Positions 1 to 11,106 of a DNA stretch of 64,000 bases are shown in pieces. The stretch covers positions 507,271,001 to 507,335,000 of the forward strand of contig NC_092336.1 in NCBI RefSeq assembly GCF_046630445.1, written 5' to 3'. The first letter of the stretch is position 1. Each line of letters starts with the position of its first letter. The notes under the pieces are model-generated. The model made no database searches. It was not told the origin of the DNA and worked only from the letters and a program-made list of their open reading frames with translations. Origin of the DNA: Rutidosis leptorrhynchoides (Eukaryota > Streptophyta > Magnoliopsida > Asterales > Asteraceae). Position numbers and translations under genes: made by a program.

Positions 1-1
1 G

Positions 2-253
2 TCGTACCCTGCCGACCCACTCATACGTAAGGCACCTCGTTACGTGCTGACTATTTCTGGAGCCGGAACGTCTGCACCTCGTTTCGTGAGGTCTGCACCA
101 CCCGCACCACCGGCACCACCTGCACCGCCAGCCTCACCAGCTCCCACTGTCGAGGAATTGACAAGGGAGGTGGAGATTCTCCGAGCTCGGGTTACTGAGC
201 TCGAGGAGCAGTTGGCTCAGGTTTTAGACATCCTTCACCCACCTTCACCGTAG
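2..253 (+). CDS. Proline-rich coiled-coil ORF upstream of gag (5' partial)
   Basis: The frame is open from the left edge to a TAG at 251-253, so the true start lies outside the window. The visible 83 codons show an Ala/Pro-rich repeat (runs of PPAPPAP) followed by a short Glu/Arg/Leu-rich heptad-like stretch (VEELTREVEILRARV...) that should form a coiled coil, then a Pro-rich tail. It lies 295 bases upstream of a Ty3/gypsy gag in the same orientation, so I read it as an additional ORF of that retrotransposon. A degraded ORF of similar design lies in the internal regions at 4965-5339 and 34515-34889. I recognise no enzymatic domain. The function is unknown; an accessory structural or RNA-binding role is only a guess. 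Confidence 0.55.
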   Translation, partial: SYPADPLIRKAPRYVLTISGAGTSAPRFVRSAPPAPPAPPAPPASPAPTVEELTREVEILRARVTELEEQLAQVLDILHPPSP

Positions 254-548
254 GACTTTTGTATTTAGATTTCGTGATGTAATCTAGTTGTAGCTTCTTG
301 TATTATCTATGTATTGTAAGAACTTATGCGAATGTATGAAACTTATTATTAATTAATGGAACCTTGCATTTTTAATTCTTGCACAATGTTCTATTTACAT
401 TACTGTACGATGATTCTGTGGTATTTGTACCTAGATGCGTTATTTAATAGCATGTGATGTTTTGATTCCATGTTGGTTACTATATACTGTATTCTTACTA
501 CTTGCATACTGGATTTTGACTTGAGTCAAAATTTTTGTTTAGAACATC
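254..548 (+). other. Spacer between accessory ORF and gag, ending in a 3' splice-site-like sequence
   Basis: I see no ORF here. The last bases before the gag ATG are T-rich and end in TTTTTGTTTAG (AG at 541-542), six bases before the ATG at 549. This is a good match to a plant intron acceptor. The same arrangement precedes gag in the 13.1 kb element (AG at 23573-23574). Splicing is an inference from sequence only. Confidence 0.4.
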
Positions 549-835
549 ATGGCTAACGGTCGATCCACACCTACTGCTGCTCAAATTGAAGAAATGATCC
601 AAGAACGTGTAGCCGCAGCCCTAGCAGAAAGAAACCTCCAAGCTCTACCGCCACCACCACCGGTTATCCCACCCATTCGAAATGGGTGTACTTACAAGGA
701 ATTCCAGAGCTGCAAACCACATAACTTCAGTGGAACCGAGGGACCGGTTGGTCTCACCAGATGGTTCGAGAAACTTGAATCAGTATTCCGAGTTAGCAAC
801 TGTTCGGAGGACAATAAGACCAAGTTTGCTTCGTG
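549..835 (+). pseudogene. gag: Ty3/gypsy gag, N-terminal fragment, interrupted by an LTR
   Basis: The reading frame starts MANGRSTPTAAQIEEMI and runs into the conserved gypsy capsid start (GCTYKEFQSCKPHNFSGTEGPVGLTRWFEKLESVF), which aligns with gag of the 13.1 kb element around 23719-23823. After about 96 codons the similarity stops at 835/836, where a TG...CA LTR begins. The last few residues of the open frame come from that LTR. Gag packages the element RNA into virus-like particles in the cytoplasm; this fragment lacks most of the capsid and all zinc knuckles. The rest of the gene is not in the window. The insertion would be expected to duplicate TCGTG (831-835), but the far side is missing. 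Confidence 0.85.
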
Positions 836-3105
836 TGTAGCGACCCGACCAAATCATGTTTGACGGCGCCGTCTACATAGGCCCCATTACATGGTCATAA
901 GTCTTTAAGACAAAGTTTGACTGAAAATATGTCGCATTCATTTCATAAGTGTGAGTGTTTTAAAGTTTACAAAAGTAGTTTCCATATCTAGTACATAACG
1001 ATGTTTAAAGTACAAATGAAACACTTGCGACACAGTTCAAAGTAGTCAAAAGACGCTCCACGATATGCAAGTATACTCGACATCCAAAGAAAGTATCAAA
1101 AAGAAAGTGCGGAAGCATGTATCACCTAATGTTCAAGGACCGGAGAAAAACATAGAAATCTGTCAACGAAAACGCTGGTGAAATCATAGGTTTAAGTAAG
1201 TAAGTGAGTAAAAGTAAGTCGAACCACAAGATTTACATCAATGATAAATAGTAATACATTCTAAAAGTTAATATTCACGAGCACCCAATTATCAAGGCTT
1301 AACATTCCGTCCGTTGAACCCCATTAATAGTGCTAGAACAACACTGTTTCTCGAAAATATATTTCATCCGTAGACGGTAGCGAACCGTCCGAGATGAGGG
1401 TTTGTCAAACCCATATGGCCATACAACATAAGTTCACGCCTACACTTACACCCTGCAAGTATAACTAATGATAATCGAATTGAGGATTTCGTTCTAAACT
1501 CGTATGTAGAATGTTTGTTTTCCTGTACTTGTGTCCACTTAGTTAAGAAGAAACGTTTATGTTTTCTCATCCCAAATATAAGTTCAAAAGAGTAAAAGTG
1601 GGACTATGATCTCACCTTGAGCGCAAGAGTAAATAAGTACTTCGACAAGTAACGTGTGCAAAGAACAATGCTAGTCTTGACCTAGACAAATAGGTTGTAT
1701 CAATAACGATAGTCACGATTGGTCAAAGATGTTCAATTAGTCCTATGGCTCGTTACGACTCGATTATGTAGCATGTGAATCAATTTGTCAAGTTTCATGC
1801 AAGATACAAGTATAGAAACAAGTTAGGAAATGTTGCATAATCATTTGGTTAAGTTTGACAAAAAGTCAAACTTTGGTCGGTCAAAGTCAACGAAAAGTCA
1901 ACACGTTCGGGTCGGGTCCCGAACTATTTTTCTGAGGTTTTTAATCATATATGAGCATGTTAGAACAAGTTACATGTGAATCGGAGGTGCATAGCATAGC
2001 AAACATTATTCGACAATTGACAAAGTTGGACAGACCACTTTGGCGCGCCGCGCGGGTATATGGCGCGCCGCGCCATTACCTGTGCAGAGAAATCTGGCAG
2101 TTTTTAAGTTTTATGCACGAACCTAACTTCAAACAATCACCATTTATGACCCGCAAACAACCAAAATATGTATCTTATATCATCGGAAAGGTATTTTGAC
2201 AAGGAAAACAACTAAACACATTTCAACAATCACATTTACTTTTACAACAACCAAAATCACATTCAAAGCTCCTCATTAAATGCATTCAAGTTCATAAATG
2301 AAATTTGATGATTCGGCAACCAATTTACATGAATGATATGCCGTTTTGAAGGTGATCAAGCATACAATACAACCTAACACTTACAAATAACATTTCATGT
2401 CATTCAAAACATTAAATGTTCACATTAAATTCTATCAAACCCTAACCAACAACATCAAAATCACTAATCATGTTTATGAAGTTTTCTAAAACAACCTACA
2501 CATCAAATTGAAGCTAGTGATACTAGGAACACATTTAATATATGCATTTATAACTTTTAACAACATTCAAACAACCAAATCACCAAATCAAACACACCAA
2601 AGTTCATATTCAAACTAGTTACTTCAAATAACGAAATCGAACATATAAATCATATATTCATGTTAGACTTGAGCCATAGACACTAATTAACAACTTTATA
2701 ACTTAAAAACATCAAGAACACAAAATCTAGTGATTTTAAAAATTACCCAAATGTAATGAAATTGGTATGGAATCGAAGAGGAAGTTGCAAGGATTCCAAA
2801 TATGTAATTTGTTTTGATTGATGCTTGCTCGATTTGATTTAGATGATGATTCTTCAAATTGGAGAATTGAAAGAAAATATGGAAGTAGAAGAAGAATAGG
2901 GAAATGAAAAAGAAAAGATGGGGTGGGGGTTGACTAGTCAAAGGCTAGTCACCTCTTTGATCACTTGGCAAAACTAGTCCCTCAAGTTTGGTTTCGGGTG
3001 CGTAAAATTTCCTAAACAAGGTAATTTAAAACGCGTATTAACGGGAGATGTTATAAACATATAACGGAGTTTAAAATAGTATAACGAAAAAGGCGGGATG
3101 TTACA
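836..3105 (-). repeat. 3' LTR of a minus-strand Ty3/gypsy element (2,270 bp)
   Basis: Read on the minus strand it begins TGTAACATCCCGCC at 3105, next to a polypurine tract, and ends GGGTCGCTACA at 836. The TG/CA ends, the adjacent PPT and the integrase gene upstream support a 3' LTR. It shares short conserved blocks with the other gypsy LTRs here, for example a 'cctatga...tcaccagc.ttttcgttgac' block (1162-1193 on the minus strand) and 'tgggatgagaa' near 1560-1575. A GC-rich direct repeat with palindromic GGCGCGCC cores sits at 2041-2073. Its 5' partner is not in the window. Small open frames inside it look like chance. Confidence 0.85.
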
Positions 3106-3142
3106 TTACCTACTCCTTAAAAGAAATTTCGTCCCGAAATTT
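3106..3142 (-). promoter_or_regulatory. Polypurine tract and preceding hairpin, minus-strand gypsy element
   Basis: On the minus strand the 19-base inverted repeat AAATTTCGGGACGAAATTT (3124-3142; 8-bp stem, 3-base loop) overlaps the pol stop codon. It is followed by a purine-rich stretch ending AAGGAGTAGGTAA directly before the LTR. This is where plus-strand DNA priming would start. The same hairpin precedes the PPT of the other gypsy elements at 7862, 28170 and 37410. Confidence 0.75.
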
Positions 3143-4543
3143 AAGTAGGCGTAGTAGTCGTTGTTTCTTCCTCGGGATCTTGCGTTTCCGAAACCGAAAA
3201 CAAGTGAGGGTATTTCCTTTGCATTTGGTCCTTCCTTTCCCAAGTAAACTCGGGTCCCCTTTTGGCGTTCCAACGGACTTTAACAATTGGAATTTGGCTT
3301 TGTTTAAATGTCTTGACGGAGGTGTCCACAATTTCTACCGGTTCTTCCACAAAATGAAGCTTGTCGTCAATAGTAAGTTCCTCGAGAGGGATGACGATAT
3401 CGGGTTCGGCAAGACACTTTTTCAAGTTAGATACGTGGAAGGTAGGATGAACAGAGTTCAATTGAGGCGGAAGATCTAAACGATAAGCAACGGTTCCAAT
3501 ACGCTCCAAGATTTTGAAAGGACCAATATACCGCGGATTTAGCTTCCCGCGTTTCCCAAAACGGATTACACCCTTCCAAGGTGCAACTTTTAACATTACT
3601 CGGTCACCGACTTGAAATTCAAGGTCGTTGCGTCTTTTATCGGTATAGCACTTTTGACGACTCCGGGCCGTCCGAAGTCTATCGCGGATTTGAACGATCT
3701 TCTCGGTGGTTTCGTAAATGGGTTCGGGTCCGGTGATTTGCACGTCGCCTACCTCGGCCCAACAAAGAGGTGAACGACATTTTCGGCCATATAGCGCTTC
3801 AAAAGGTGCGGCTTTAATACTCGCGTGATAACTATTGTTGTAAGAGAACTCGGCGAGAGGTAAGTGCTTGTCCCAAGCTTTTCTAAAATCAACCACGCAA
3901 GCTCGTAACATGTCCTCCAAGGTTTGAATTGTGCGTTCACTTTGCCCATCGGTTTGAGGATGATATGCGGTGCTCATGTCTAAACGCGTTCCCAACGTTT
4001 CTTGTAAAGTACGCCAAAATCTAGAAAAAAAACGGCCATCTCGGTCGGAGATAATCGATAAAGGTACACCGTGTCGGGCTACGATCTCCTTGATGTAAAG
4101 TTGTGCAAGTTTCTCCATTTTTTCCGTTTCTTTCATGGCAAGGAAGTGTACGGATTTGGTGAGACGGTCAACAATAACCCAAATAGTATCATAACCGCCC
4201 GACGTTTTTGGTAGTTTGGTGATAAAATCCATCGTTATCCTTTCCCACTTCCATTGCGGGATTTCGGGTTGTTGAAGTAATCCGAACGGTCTTTGGTGTT
4301 CAGCTTTGACTTTGGAACATGTCAAACACTTGGAAACATAAGTAGCTACGTCCCTTTTGATGTTCGGCCACCAATATTGTTCTTTAAGGTCGTGGTACAT
4401 CTTATTGGCACCAGGGTGGATCGAGTATCGTGACTTATGGGCTTCATCTAAAATAAGACTTCGTAGGTCCCCATAATTAGGCACCCAAATCCTTCCGGCG
4501 AAATATCGAAGTCCGGTCTCCCTAACTTCGAAAAATATCATTC
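3141..4543 (-). pseudogene. pol: Ty3/gypsy pol, 3' fragment: integrase and C-terminal region
   Basis: The minus-strand frame is open from about 4530 to a TAA at 3141-3143. In order it shows the HHCC zinc-binding region ([10 protein letters not shown]...[11 protein letters not shown]), the integrase core with all three acidic residues ([20 protein letters not shown]) and the C-terminal integrase part ([13 protein letters not shown]...[16 protein letters not shown]). Protease, reverse transcriptase and RNase H are missing. Integrase inserts the element cDNA into nuclear DNA. The 5' end stops at a junction with another element near 4530-4544, so the first few residues of the open frame (MICKGMI) are probably chimeric. 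The remaining frame has no internal stop, but the element cannot be autonomous. Confidence 0.9.
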
Positions 4544-4964
4544 CTTTGCATATCATTCCTTTTCGAAAAATATCTACTTATCATATTCAGTCTCGACACG
4601 TCTGATTGCAATTATTGTATAGATGATGTACAGATAAATTCAGATCTCATCACATTAAACATTGTCTGACACGTTTCCTTATTCACTCCGTAATCTATGG
4701 GATCTTCTGTACTAAATACATGTATTCTATGTAATTAGAATATCATCTGATATCCGAAAATCAATTACATATCGAAAACCCTTTATCTAACCGTAGCAAA
4801 TGAAACTCATAACTAGTTCAAATTCCTCGGATTCAGACAGCTATTCCGATATGGATTTCCACTCGAACTCTGAAAGCAATGTCACCGGCATGAATCCACC
4901 AATCATCCATATCCAATTCATCTAATGGGTTCGTAGTCGATTGAATCAATGGAGACGCGAATAA

Positions 4965-5339
4965 GGCAATCCTCTCCACCAACCGAATTCACCTCTTGAC
5001 GAAAAACCTGAATCACTTACCAGCGAACCTGTTCGTAATACCATTTTCTCTCTCAATTCCAGAATATCTCGTCATGATTATATACTATCTCGAATTTCAG
5101 ATCTTATTCATCTGCTCGTTCCGACCGACAATCATCCCGGAATAATAGAAGAAGTCAATGAACTTCGCGCTCGAATAATCAATTTGGAGAATATGGTGCA
5201 AAACTTACCAACTTCATCAACATCATCGACACCAACAATACCACCAACATCAACGATAGTACCACCAATAGTAACATCCGCATCCCACACCTCAACTTCA
5301 CAATCTGTCCTACGAACATCAACATCATACGCACCATAG
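4965..5339 (+). pseudogene. Degraded coiled-coil accessory ORF, left copy
   Basis: An open frame of about 125 codons runs from just after a TAA at 4962 to TAG at 5337-5339, with no obvious start Met. It reads through SRISDLIHLLVP, then a Glu/Leu/Arg coiled-coil-like stretch (IIEEVNELRARIINLENM) and a Thr/Pro/Ser-rich tail. The layout matches the ORF at 2-253. Upstream, another frame (ATG at 4800) is Ser/Asp-rich and ends in a stop, so the original gene probably carried a frameshift. No function is known. Confidence 0.45.
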
Positions 5340-7861
5340 ATACCAAGGAATACCAACAACAATGAACGATGAAGTATTGATCCATAACTTCATTAATATT
5401 CTGCGAAGAATATGTGGTTCCTAATAGTTTTAGAGATTACTTATTCTAACTCAAACCGAAAAGCAAATGAGATTAATATCATATTAACTCATTAAATCCA
5501 TGATTACATCTGAAGAAAATATATATGTATATATATTTTCGTAAAGATTGTAATTAAAATGTCTTTTGTACAAACTGTTAATGGTGAAAATATTTTAACG
5601 GGTAGGTAATACCCGAGGAATATTTATATTTCACATTGAAAAGTTACACGGTACATTCTTCGAATCTGATTCAATAGTCATTTACTATCATACGTACATC
5701 CACAGATATATGAATCTGTTCAACACAAAATAACCATTTTCATTCAATTTCATATTTGGATTTTGACTTCTCAAAATCTAACAAGTGGCATAATGAAGAA
5801 AACTTTGGACAATTAAAATGAATTAAAATATTGATTATAACATATGAAACTAAATAAATCTTCAAATCTGCCATTTGATTTCATCTTAAACCTCATTTGT
5901 ATCTTGACGATTCCATTATGCGTTCAAACATTTCATAACTCTTGAAAACACTTTAATCTAGAGGATGAACCAACCATACTTCATCTACGGAAGAAAAGAT
6001 TGATGCATATAGTTATGCACCTGAAAACACTCGGAACCTGAGTAAATGTTTAAAACGTATATGTGCTAACTCTTTGGGAGTTGTTATTACCAGAAATAAC
6101 TTTGCAATCCATTTTCGAATTAGCCAATTTTGTCACAGCTCCAGCAAGTCAACTTCGACTTTTCATTCGAAACAACCTTATTATAACCTTGATATATATG
6201 CGTGCTATTTTATTGATATCAGAGAACCTTTTATATTCCACCACATCACCAGCAGACGTACCAGCAACCTCGTTGCTCCTTGGCTTAAATCTCTCCGACA
6301 AATCACTATATTTATCTATTGAAGTCTTATCATGAACTCATCCGCATCTTGTAACGAGAATTGCCATACCAATTACCAGAAATCAGCGTTTAATCATCTA
6401 AAAACACAAATTCTCCTGAAAACACCTCGGATTGATAACCGACGATTCAGATATGGCTGCATTAAATGCAGACGAAACAGTAAAATTGTAGATGGACTAA
6501 ATGGCCAAGAGTTTGATGATAAAGAATGGAGTATTGGGAACGCTCGATAGAAAAATTTGGTACTGAAAAACGGATTGAGCTAACCATGAAGGAGACCAAG
6601 GACAAATACAAGGACCAAACCCTATATTCAAAGAATCCGGGTAATTCCAGATCCTATGAAATCTTTAGAGAATATCTTGCTCCGAAGTCATGTTAAAATT
6701 TTGCGAAAAATTTTTCTTCATCAACCATCGAACTTAGAAATTCCAAAATATCATCATAAATATCTTCGATATTTCTGAGGATATTTTCATAAATATTCTC
6801 TTCCGAAATTATCTACCTCTTCGTGTTTTCTGTATTTCATTATATTGAAAACTTCTGTAATATCTAAGTAAAAATTATGAATGAATTGTGGAGAAGTGTT
6901 GGGAATTGAAGCATGGGTTAGTATAATATAATGACGCTTGGCCAATGTGATTATATTACAGTAAGTTATGCTGAGTTTTTAATGAAACGTGTTGATGGTT
7001 CACAGTAGATCATACCATCATCATGTGTCATGTTACATAACTCTTTCATTCTGCTTAACTTATAAACATATCAAGAAAATATATTCTTGATAGTTCTATT
7101 CTCAGTAATTCTGGTAATTTGACAAGTCAAATCGTGAGAATACGTTCCTTCGTGCTTAGAACATTATAATCATTCAAAACTCCATACTTACGAATTCTGG
7201 ACCATTACTCGCTTTACTAGAGGTCGAGAAGAGAATAAAAGGCAAAGAGCTCCGAAGTATAAGGGAAAATATAAAGCCGATTACAAACACAGAAATTACA
7301 AACCATGTCTATCAATGCGTATGGCCATATAAAGACACGGGAGAATTAAAAATAATATAACCCTAAGGTAATAGTAGAAGTAAACAAATTCTTCTGGTGG
7401 AAGATTGAAAAGAAGGAAGACAGAAATGATAATTAGGAAAATATCAAGGATTAGAATTGGATTAAGCATTTCTACAATCTTTTGGATGTATGAACTAAGA
7501 AAGAAAGTATAGGAATGGTGAGAATAATGGAACGGAAGAGTTTAATTTATAAAGGAAAAATCAGACGTGGCAATTGAGACAGATGACCGCATTTAATTAA
7601 AGAGATCCTAATTCTATTAAATCCCGAAGAATCAGATCTTATAAGATTTCCAAGATTTTCTTTCAAATTCCTGAAATTTCAAAAATCCACCGTGACTACG
7701 TCAAAAGTTAAATCCTATCTCAATCTTTTGTGACAGCTTCACTCGTACGCTTCACATAATTGAATCGTTTTAACTATATTAATCAATAATGATAAAACTC
7801 TAGTTATCAACTCATATTAGTCATGAAAACATTTTTATTGTTACCCATGACGACCTCACTC

Positions 7862-7897
7862 AAATTTCGGGACGAAATTTCTTTAACGGGTAGGTAC
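7862..7897 (+). promoter_or_regulatory. Hairpin and polypurine tract before the middle LTR
   Basis: The inverted repeat AAATTTCGGGACGAAATTT (7862-7880) is followed by CTTTAACGGGTAGGTAC and then the LTR start TGTGACGACC at 7898. The identical arrangement occurs at 37410-37445 and, with one base different, at 28170-28205 in the 13.1 kb element. Confidence 0.75.
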
Positions 7898-8075
7898 TGT
7901 GACGACCCGAAAATTTCTGACCAAATTTAAACCTAATCTTTATATGCTTCTGACACGATAAGCAGAGTCTGTAATGTTGAAATCTTAAAAACTTTGAACT
8001 ATGTTCATATATTCAAATTGACCTTCGACATTTCTCGACGATTCACGAACAATTGTTTGTAAATAAATATGTATG

Positions 8076-8170
<95 letters not shown>

Positions 8171-9198
8171 TAATATATAGATATGATAATTTGATATACA
8201 TGATTTGTTATATTATTATTATTAGTTAGTAGTAAACTTAGTATTTTTATTAAAATTATCATTATTGTTATTATCAATATTTCATATTATTATTATTATC
8301 ATTATTATTGAAAAAATAAAAAAAAAATAAATATAAATACAATTTATTATTTTATCAATTATAATATTATTATCATTTTCATAGTTAATATCATTATTGT
8401 TATTTATTATTATTACAATTATTATTAATATAATTATTCTTAGTATTATTAATATTAATATATTTGTTATTAATATTTATTAAAAATGAATCACGGGTTT
8501 AAATAAAATCCTGTTGAATATTACGATCAAACTTTTATATTTTGTTTTCACATCTCCTCTTACAGCTGTAATCACACAACAGATGATTAAATTGGTTATG
8601 TGTCCCTTTCCATTTTACATTTTTTTTCTTCACTCCCTCTGTACATCTGTGACTATCGACAAACAAACTCACCATCAAACCAATCACTATCTTTATTGAA
8701 ACTCACCCTAACAACCACTTGTTTTACTTTAGTGAATATCTAATCTATATCTATTCTTTATATATAAAATACACATATATATATATAAACATAGATATAT
8801 AGTCACCACCAAAAACACACAATTCATCAAACAAGTCACTTGTGCATTACTACTACAAACTGGTTTCTACTTCTGTTCTTTACTCGACCAAAAACGGACC
8901 ACAGTTGCAGCTACTCACCTCCATAGCTAAACACTCACCACCGCCGGCTTCCATCACCACCTTTCAACCACCAAAACCGCCACCATTACTATCGTGATCA
9001 ACCATAGCCACCATCGTTACCACTTTAAAAACGTAAGGCTTCACATTCATTATTAATTTTTCTTTCTTTTATTTCTGTTTCTACTTTCTGTTTTGAACGA
9101 ACATCCTACTTTTGCTCGCTGAACAATTAAAACCACCTTTACTCATTTCACCACCTTAAACCCACCATTTTCTTTGATTTCTCTTTTACGATTACAAC
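7898..9198 (+). repeat. Middle LTR of the tandem element, segment 1 of 3
   Basis: It starts TGTGACGACCCGAAAATTTC and matches 37446 onward. It contains a TA microsatellite (about 8081-8162), AT-rich trinucleotide runs, and a Pro/His-coding-looking CACC-rich stretch (8800-9020) also present in the right LTR. It is broken at 9198/9199 by the Athila-like insertion, with the target duplication ACAAC at 9194-9198. The full middle LTR, once both insertions are removed, is about 4.5 kb; it is preceded by a PPT and followed by a PBS, so it serves both neighbouring internal copies. Confidence 0.85.
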
Positions 9199-11080
9199 TG
9201 ATAAGGCTAAAAAGGAACATATATTTCATAGCAATATCCCTCCTAAATAATAGGTTTTCATATATAATTGTATTATATTTTTATTGTAATTGTTTAAATA
9301 AATAAGTGCGAAGACAAAAGGCGAAAGTGAAGATTTGAAGACAAAAACGTCCAAAAAGCTCAAATGTACAAGATACAATTCAAAAGGTTCAATTTATTGA
9401 TGAAAAACGTCTAAAAATGACAAGAGTACAAGTTACAAAACGCAAAGTACAAGATATTAAATTATACGAAAGGACGTTCGAAAATCCGGAACCGGTACAC
9501 GAGCTAACTATCAACGCCCGACGCAATGGACCAAAAATTACAAGTCTACTATGCACAAGAATATAATATAATATATAAATAATTATATTAATTATTTATA
9601 TTTTATATTTTATATTTATATATTTATTATGTCGACAAGCTAGGAGCCAAAAGTTTGTGAGCTGGATTTTCAAACTCCACGACTCGCGGAGTTTGAAGGC
9701 TTAAAACTCCACGACTCGCGGAGCTGTCAGAAATCAAAATGCCTATAAAAGACCACGGATTCTGCGAGTTTAAATATAAATAATAATAATAATAATAATA
9801 ATACTCTGTAATAAATAAATAAATAAATATATATATATATATATATAATATATATAGTATAGGGTAGTTTTATATTAGATTAGTTCGGGTTATGTAAAGG
9901 TTATTTTACGGGTTTTTGAAGTCGAAATTCTGTCCGTATAACACTACGCGATAAATACTCAATGTAAGTTATGTTCTCCTTTTTAAATTAATGTCTCGTA
10001 CTTAAGTTATTATTATGCTTATTTGAGCTAAAGTAATCATGATGTTGGACTAAATATTAAAGACGGGGTAATTGGGCTTTGTACCATAATTGGGGTTTGG
10101 ACAAAAGAACGACACTTGTGGAAATTAGACTATGGGCTATTAATGGGCTTTATATTTGTTTAGCTAAATGATAGTTTGTTAATTTTAATATAAAGATTTA
10201 CAATTGGACGTACCTATAAATAACCATATACACTCGATCGGACACGATGGGCGGGATATTTATATGTACGAATAATCGTTCATTTAACCGGATACGGGAA
10301 TGGATTAATAGTCTATGGAATTATTAAAACATGGGTGAAATTATGTACAAGGACACTTGGCATAATTGATAACAAAGTATTAAAACCTTGGGTTACACGC
10401 AGTTGATATCCTGGTGTAATTATTAAACAAAGTATTAAAACCTTGTTACAGTTTAAGCCCCCAATTAGTTGGAATATTTGACTTCGGGTATAAGGATAAT
10501 TTGACGAGGACACTCGCACTTTATATTTATGACTGATGGACTGTTATGGACAAAAACCAGACGGACATATTAAATAATCCAGGATAAAGGATAATTAACC
10601 CATGGGCATAAAACTAAAATCAACACGTCAACCATCATGGTTACGGAAGTTTAAATAAGCATAATATATTTTATTTCATATTTCCTCGTACTTTTATTTA
10701 TTGTCATTTTAATTATTGTTATTTATTTTATATTGTTAGTTAAATATCGTCATTTACTTTACGCTTCGCTTAAAATATAAAATCGACAAACCGGTCATTA
10801 AACGGTAAACCCCCTTTTATATATTATTAATATAATATATTTTGTACAAATATAATTGTTTAAAAATATAGTGTGCAATAAGCCCGCTCCCTGTGGAACG
10901 AACCGGACTTACTAAAAACTATACTACTCTACGATTAGGTACACTGCCTATAGTGTTGTAGTAAGGTTTAGGTATATCCATTCTCTAAATAAATAAATAT
11001 CTTGTGTAAAATTGTATCGTATTTAATAGTATTTCCATGTAAAATTTAATAGTATTTTATACCCCTTAGCTTTGACATCA
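9199..11080 (+). repeat. 5' LTR of the Athila-like element
   Basis: 1,882 bp, ends TGATAAGG / TGACATCA. It is nearly identical to 15670-17598; the main difference is a TA microsatellite, short here (about 9829-9855) and far longer in the 3' LTR. A TATA box (TATAAAA, 9744-9750) lies just downstream of two copies of a hairpin-forming module CTCCACGACTCGCGGAG (9675-9691, 9707-9723). Confidence 0.92.
9744..9750 (+). promoter_or_regulatory. Probable TATA box of the Athila-like 5' LTR
   Basis: TATAAAA in the context GCCTATAAAAGACC, duplicated at 16208-16214 in the 3' LTR. It is the best TATA match in the LTR and would start the genomic RNA shortly downstream. Confidence 0.55.
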
Positions 11081-11088
11081 AGTATTTT

Positions 11089-11106
11089 TGGCGCCGCTGC
11101 CGGGGA
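11089..11106 (+). other. Primer binding site, tRNA-Asp type
   Basis: TGGCGCCGCTGCCGGGGA, 8 bases after the LTR end. It is complementary to the 3' end of plant tRNA-Asp(GTC) with one mismatch (C for T in the centre). Such sites with a short gap are usual for Athila-type elements. Confidence 0.85.

Larger units (their letters stand above)
4544..7897 (+). mobile_element. Internal region, left copy, of a tandem non-autonomous gypsy-type element
   Basis: This 3.35 kb segment is nearly identical to 34094-37445, differing by scattered substitutions and small indels. It begins exactly where the second copy is 155 bases past its LTR end, so its own 5' LTR and leader are missing. It contains no gag or pol. 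What can be seen is a degraded coiled-coil ORF (4965-5339), an internal PPT-like motif (AACGGGTAGGTAATACCC near 5598-5615), AT-rich non-coding sequence, and the hairpin plus PPT at 7862-7897 leading into the next LTR. Open frames near 6063-6550 recur in the other copy but resemble nothing I know. It probably depends on proteins from another element. Confidence 0.8.

Noticed and set aside
4538-4542. TCATT before the left end of the tandem array as target duplication with 42063-42067
   Set aside because: The bases match, but the flanking sequences are from different elements and the left end is not an LTR end, so the match is probably chance.
6063-6550. Open frames in the left internal copy, repeated at 35611-36098
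   Set aside because: They are conserved only because the two copies are recent duplicates; overlapping frames, no recognisable domain, no codon signal.
8005-8277. Open frames with Ile-Tyr repeats (also near 18049, 32781, 40864, 58970, 59399)
   Set aside because: These are translations of TA microsatellites, not proteins.
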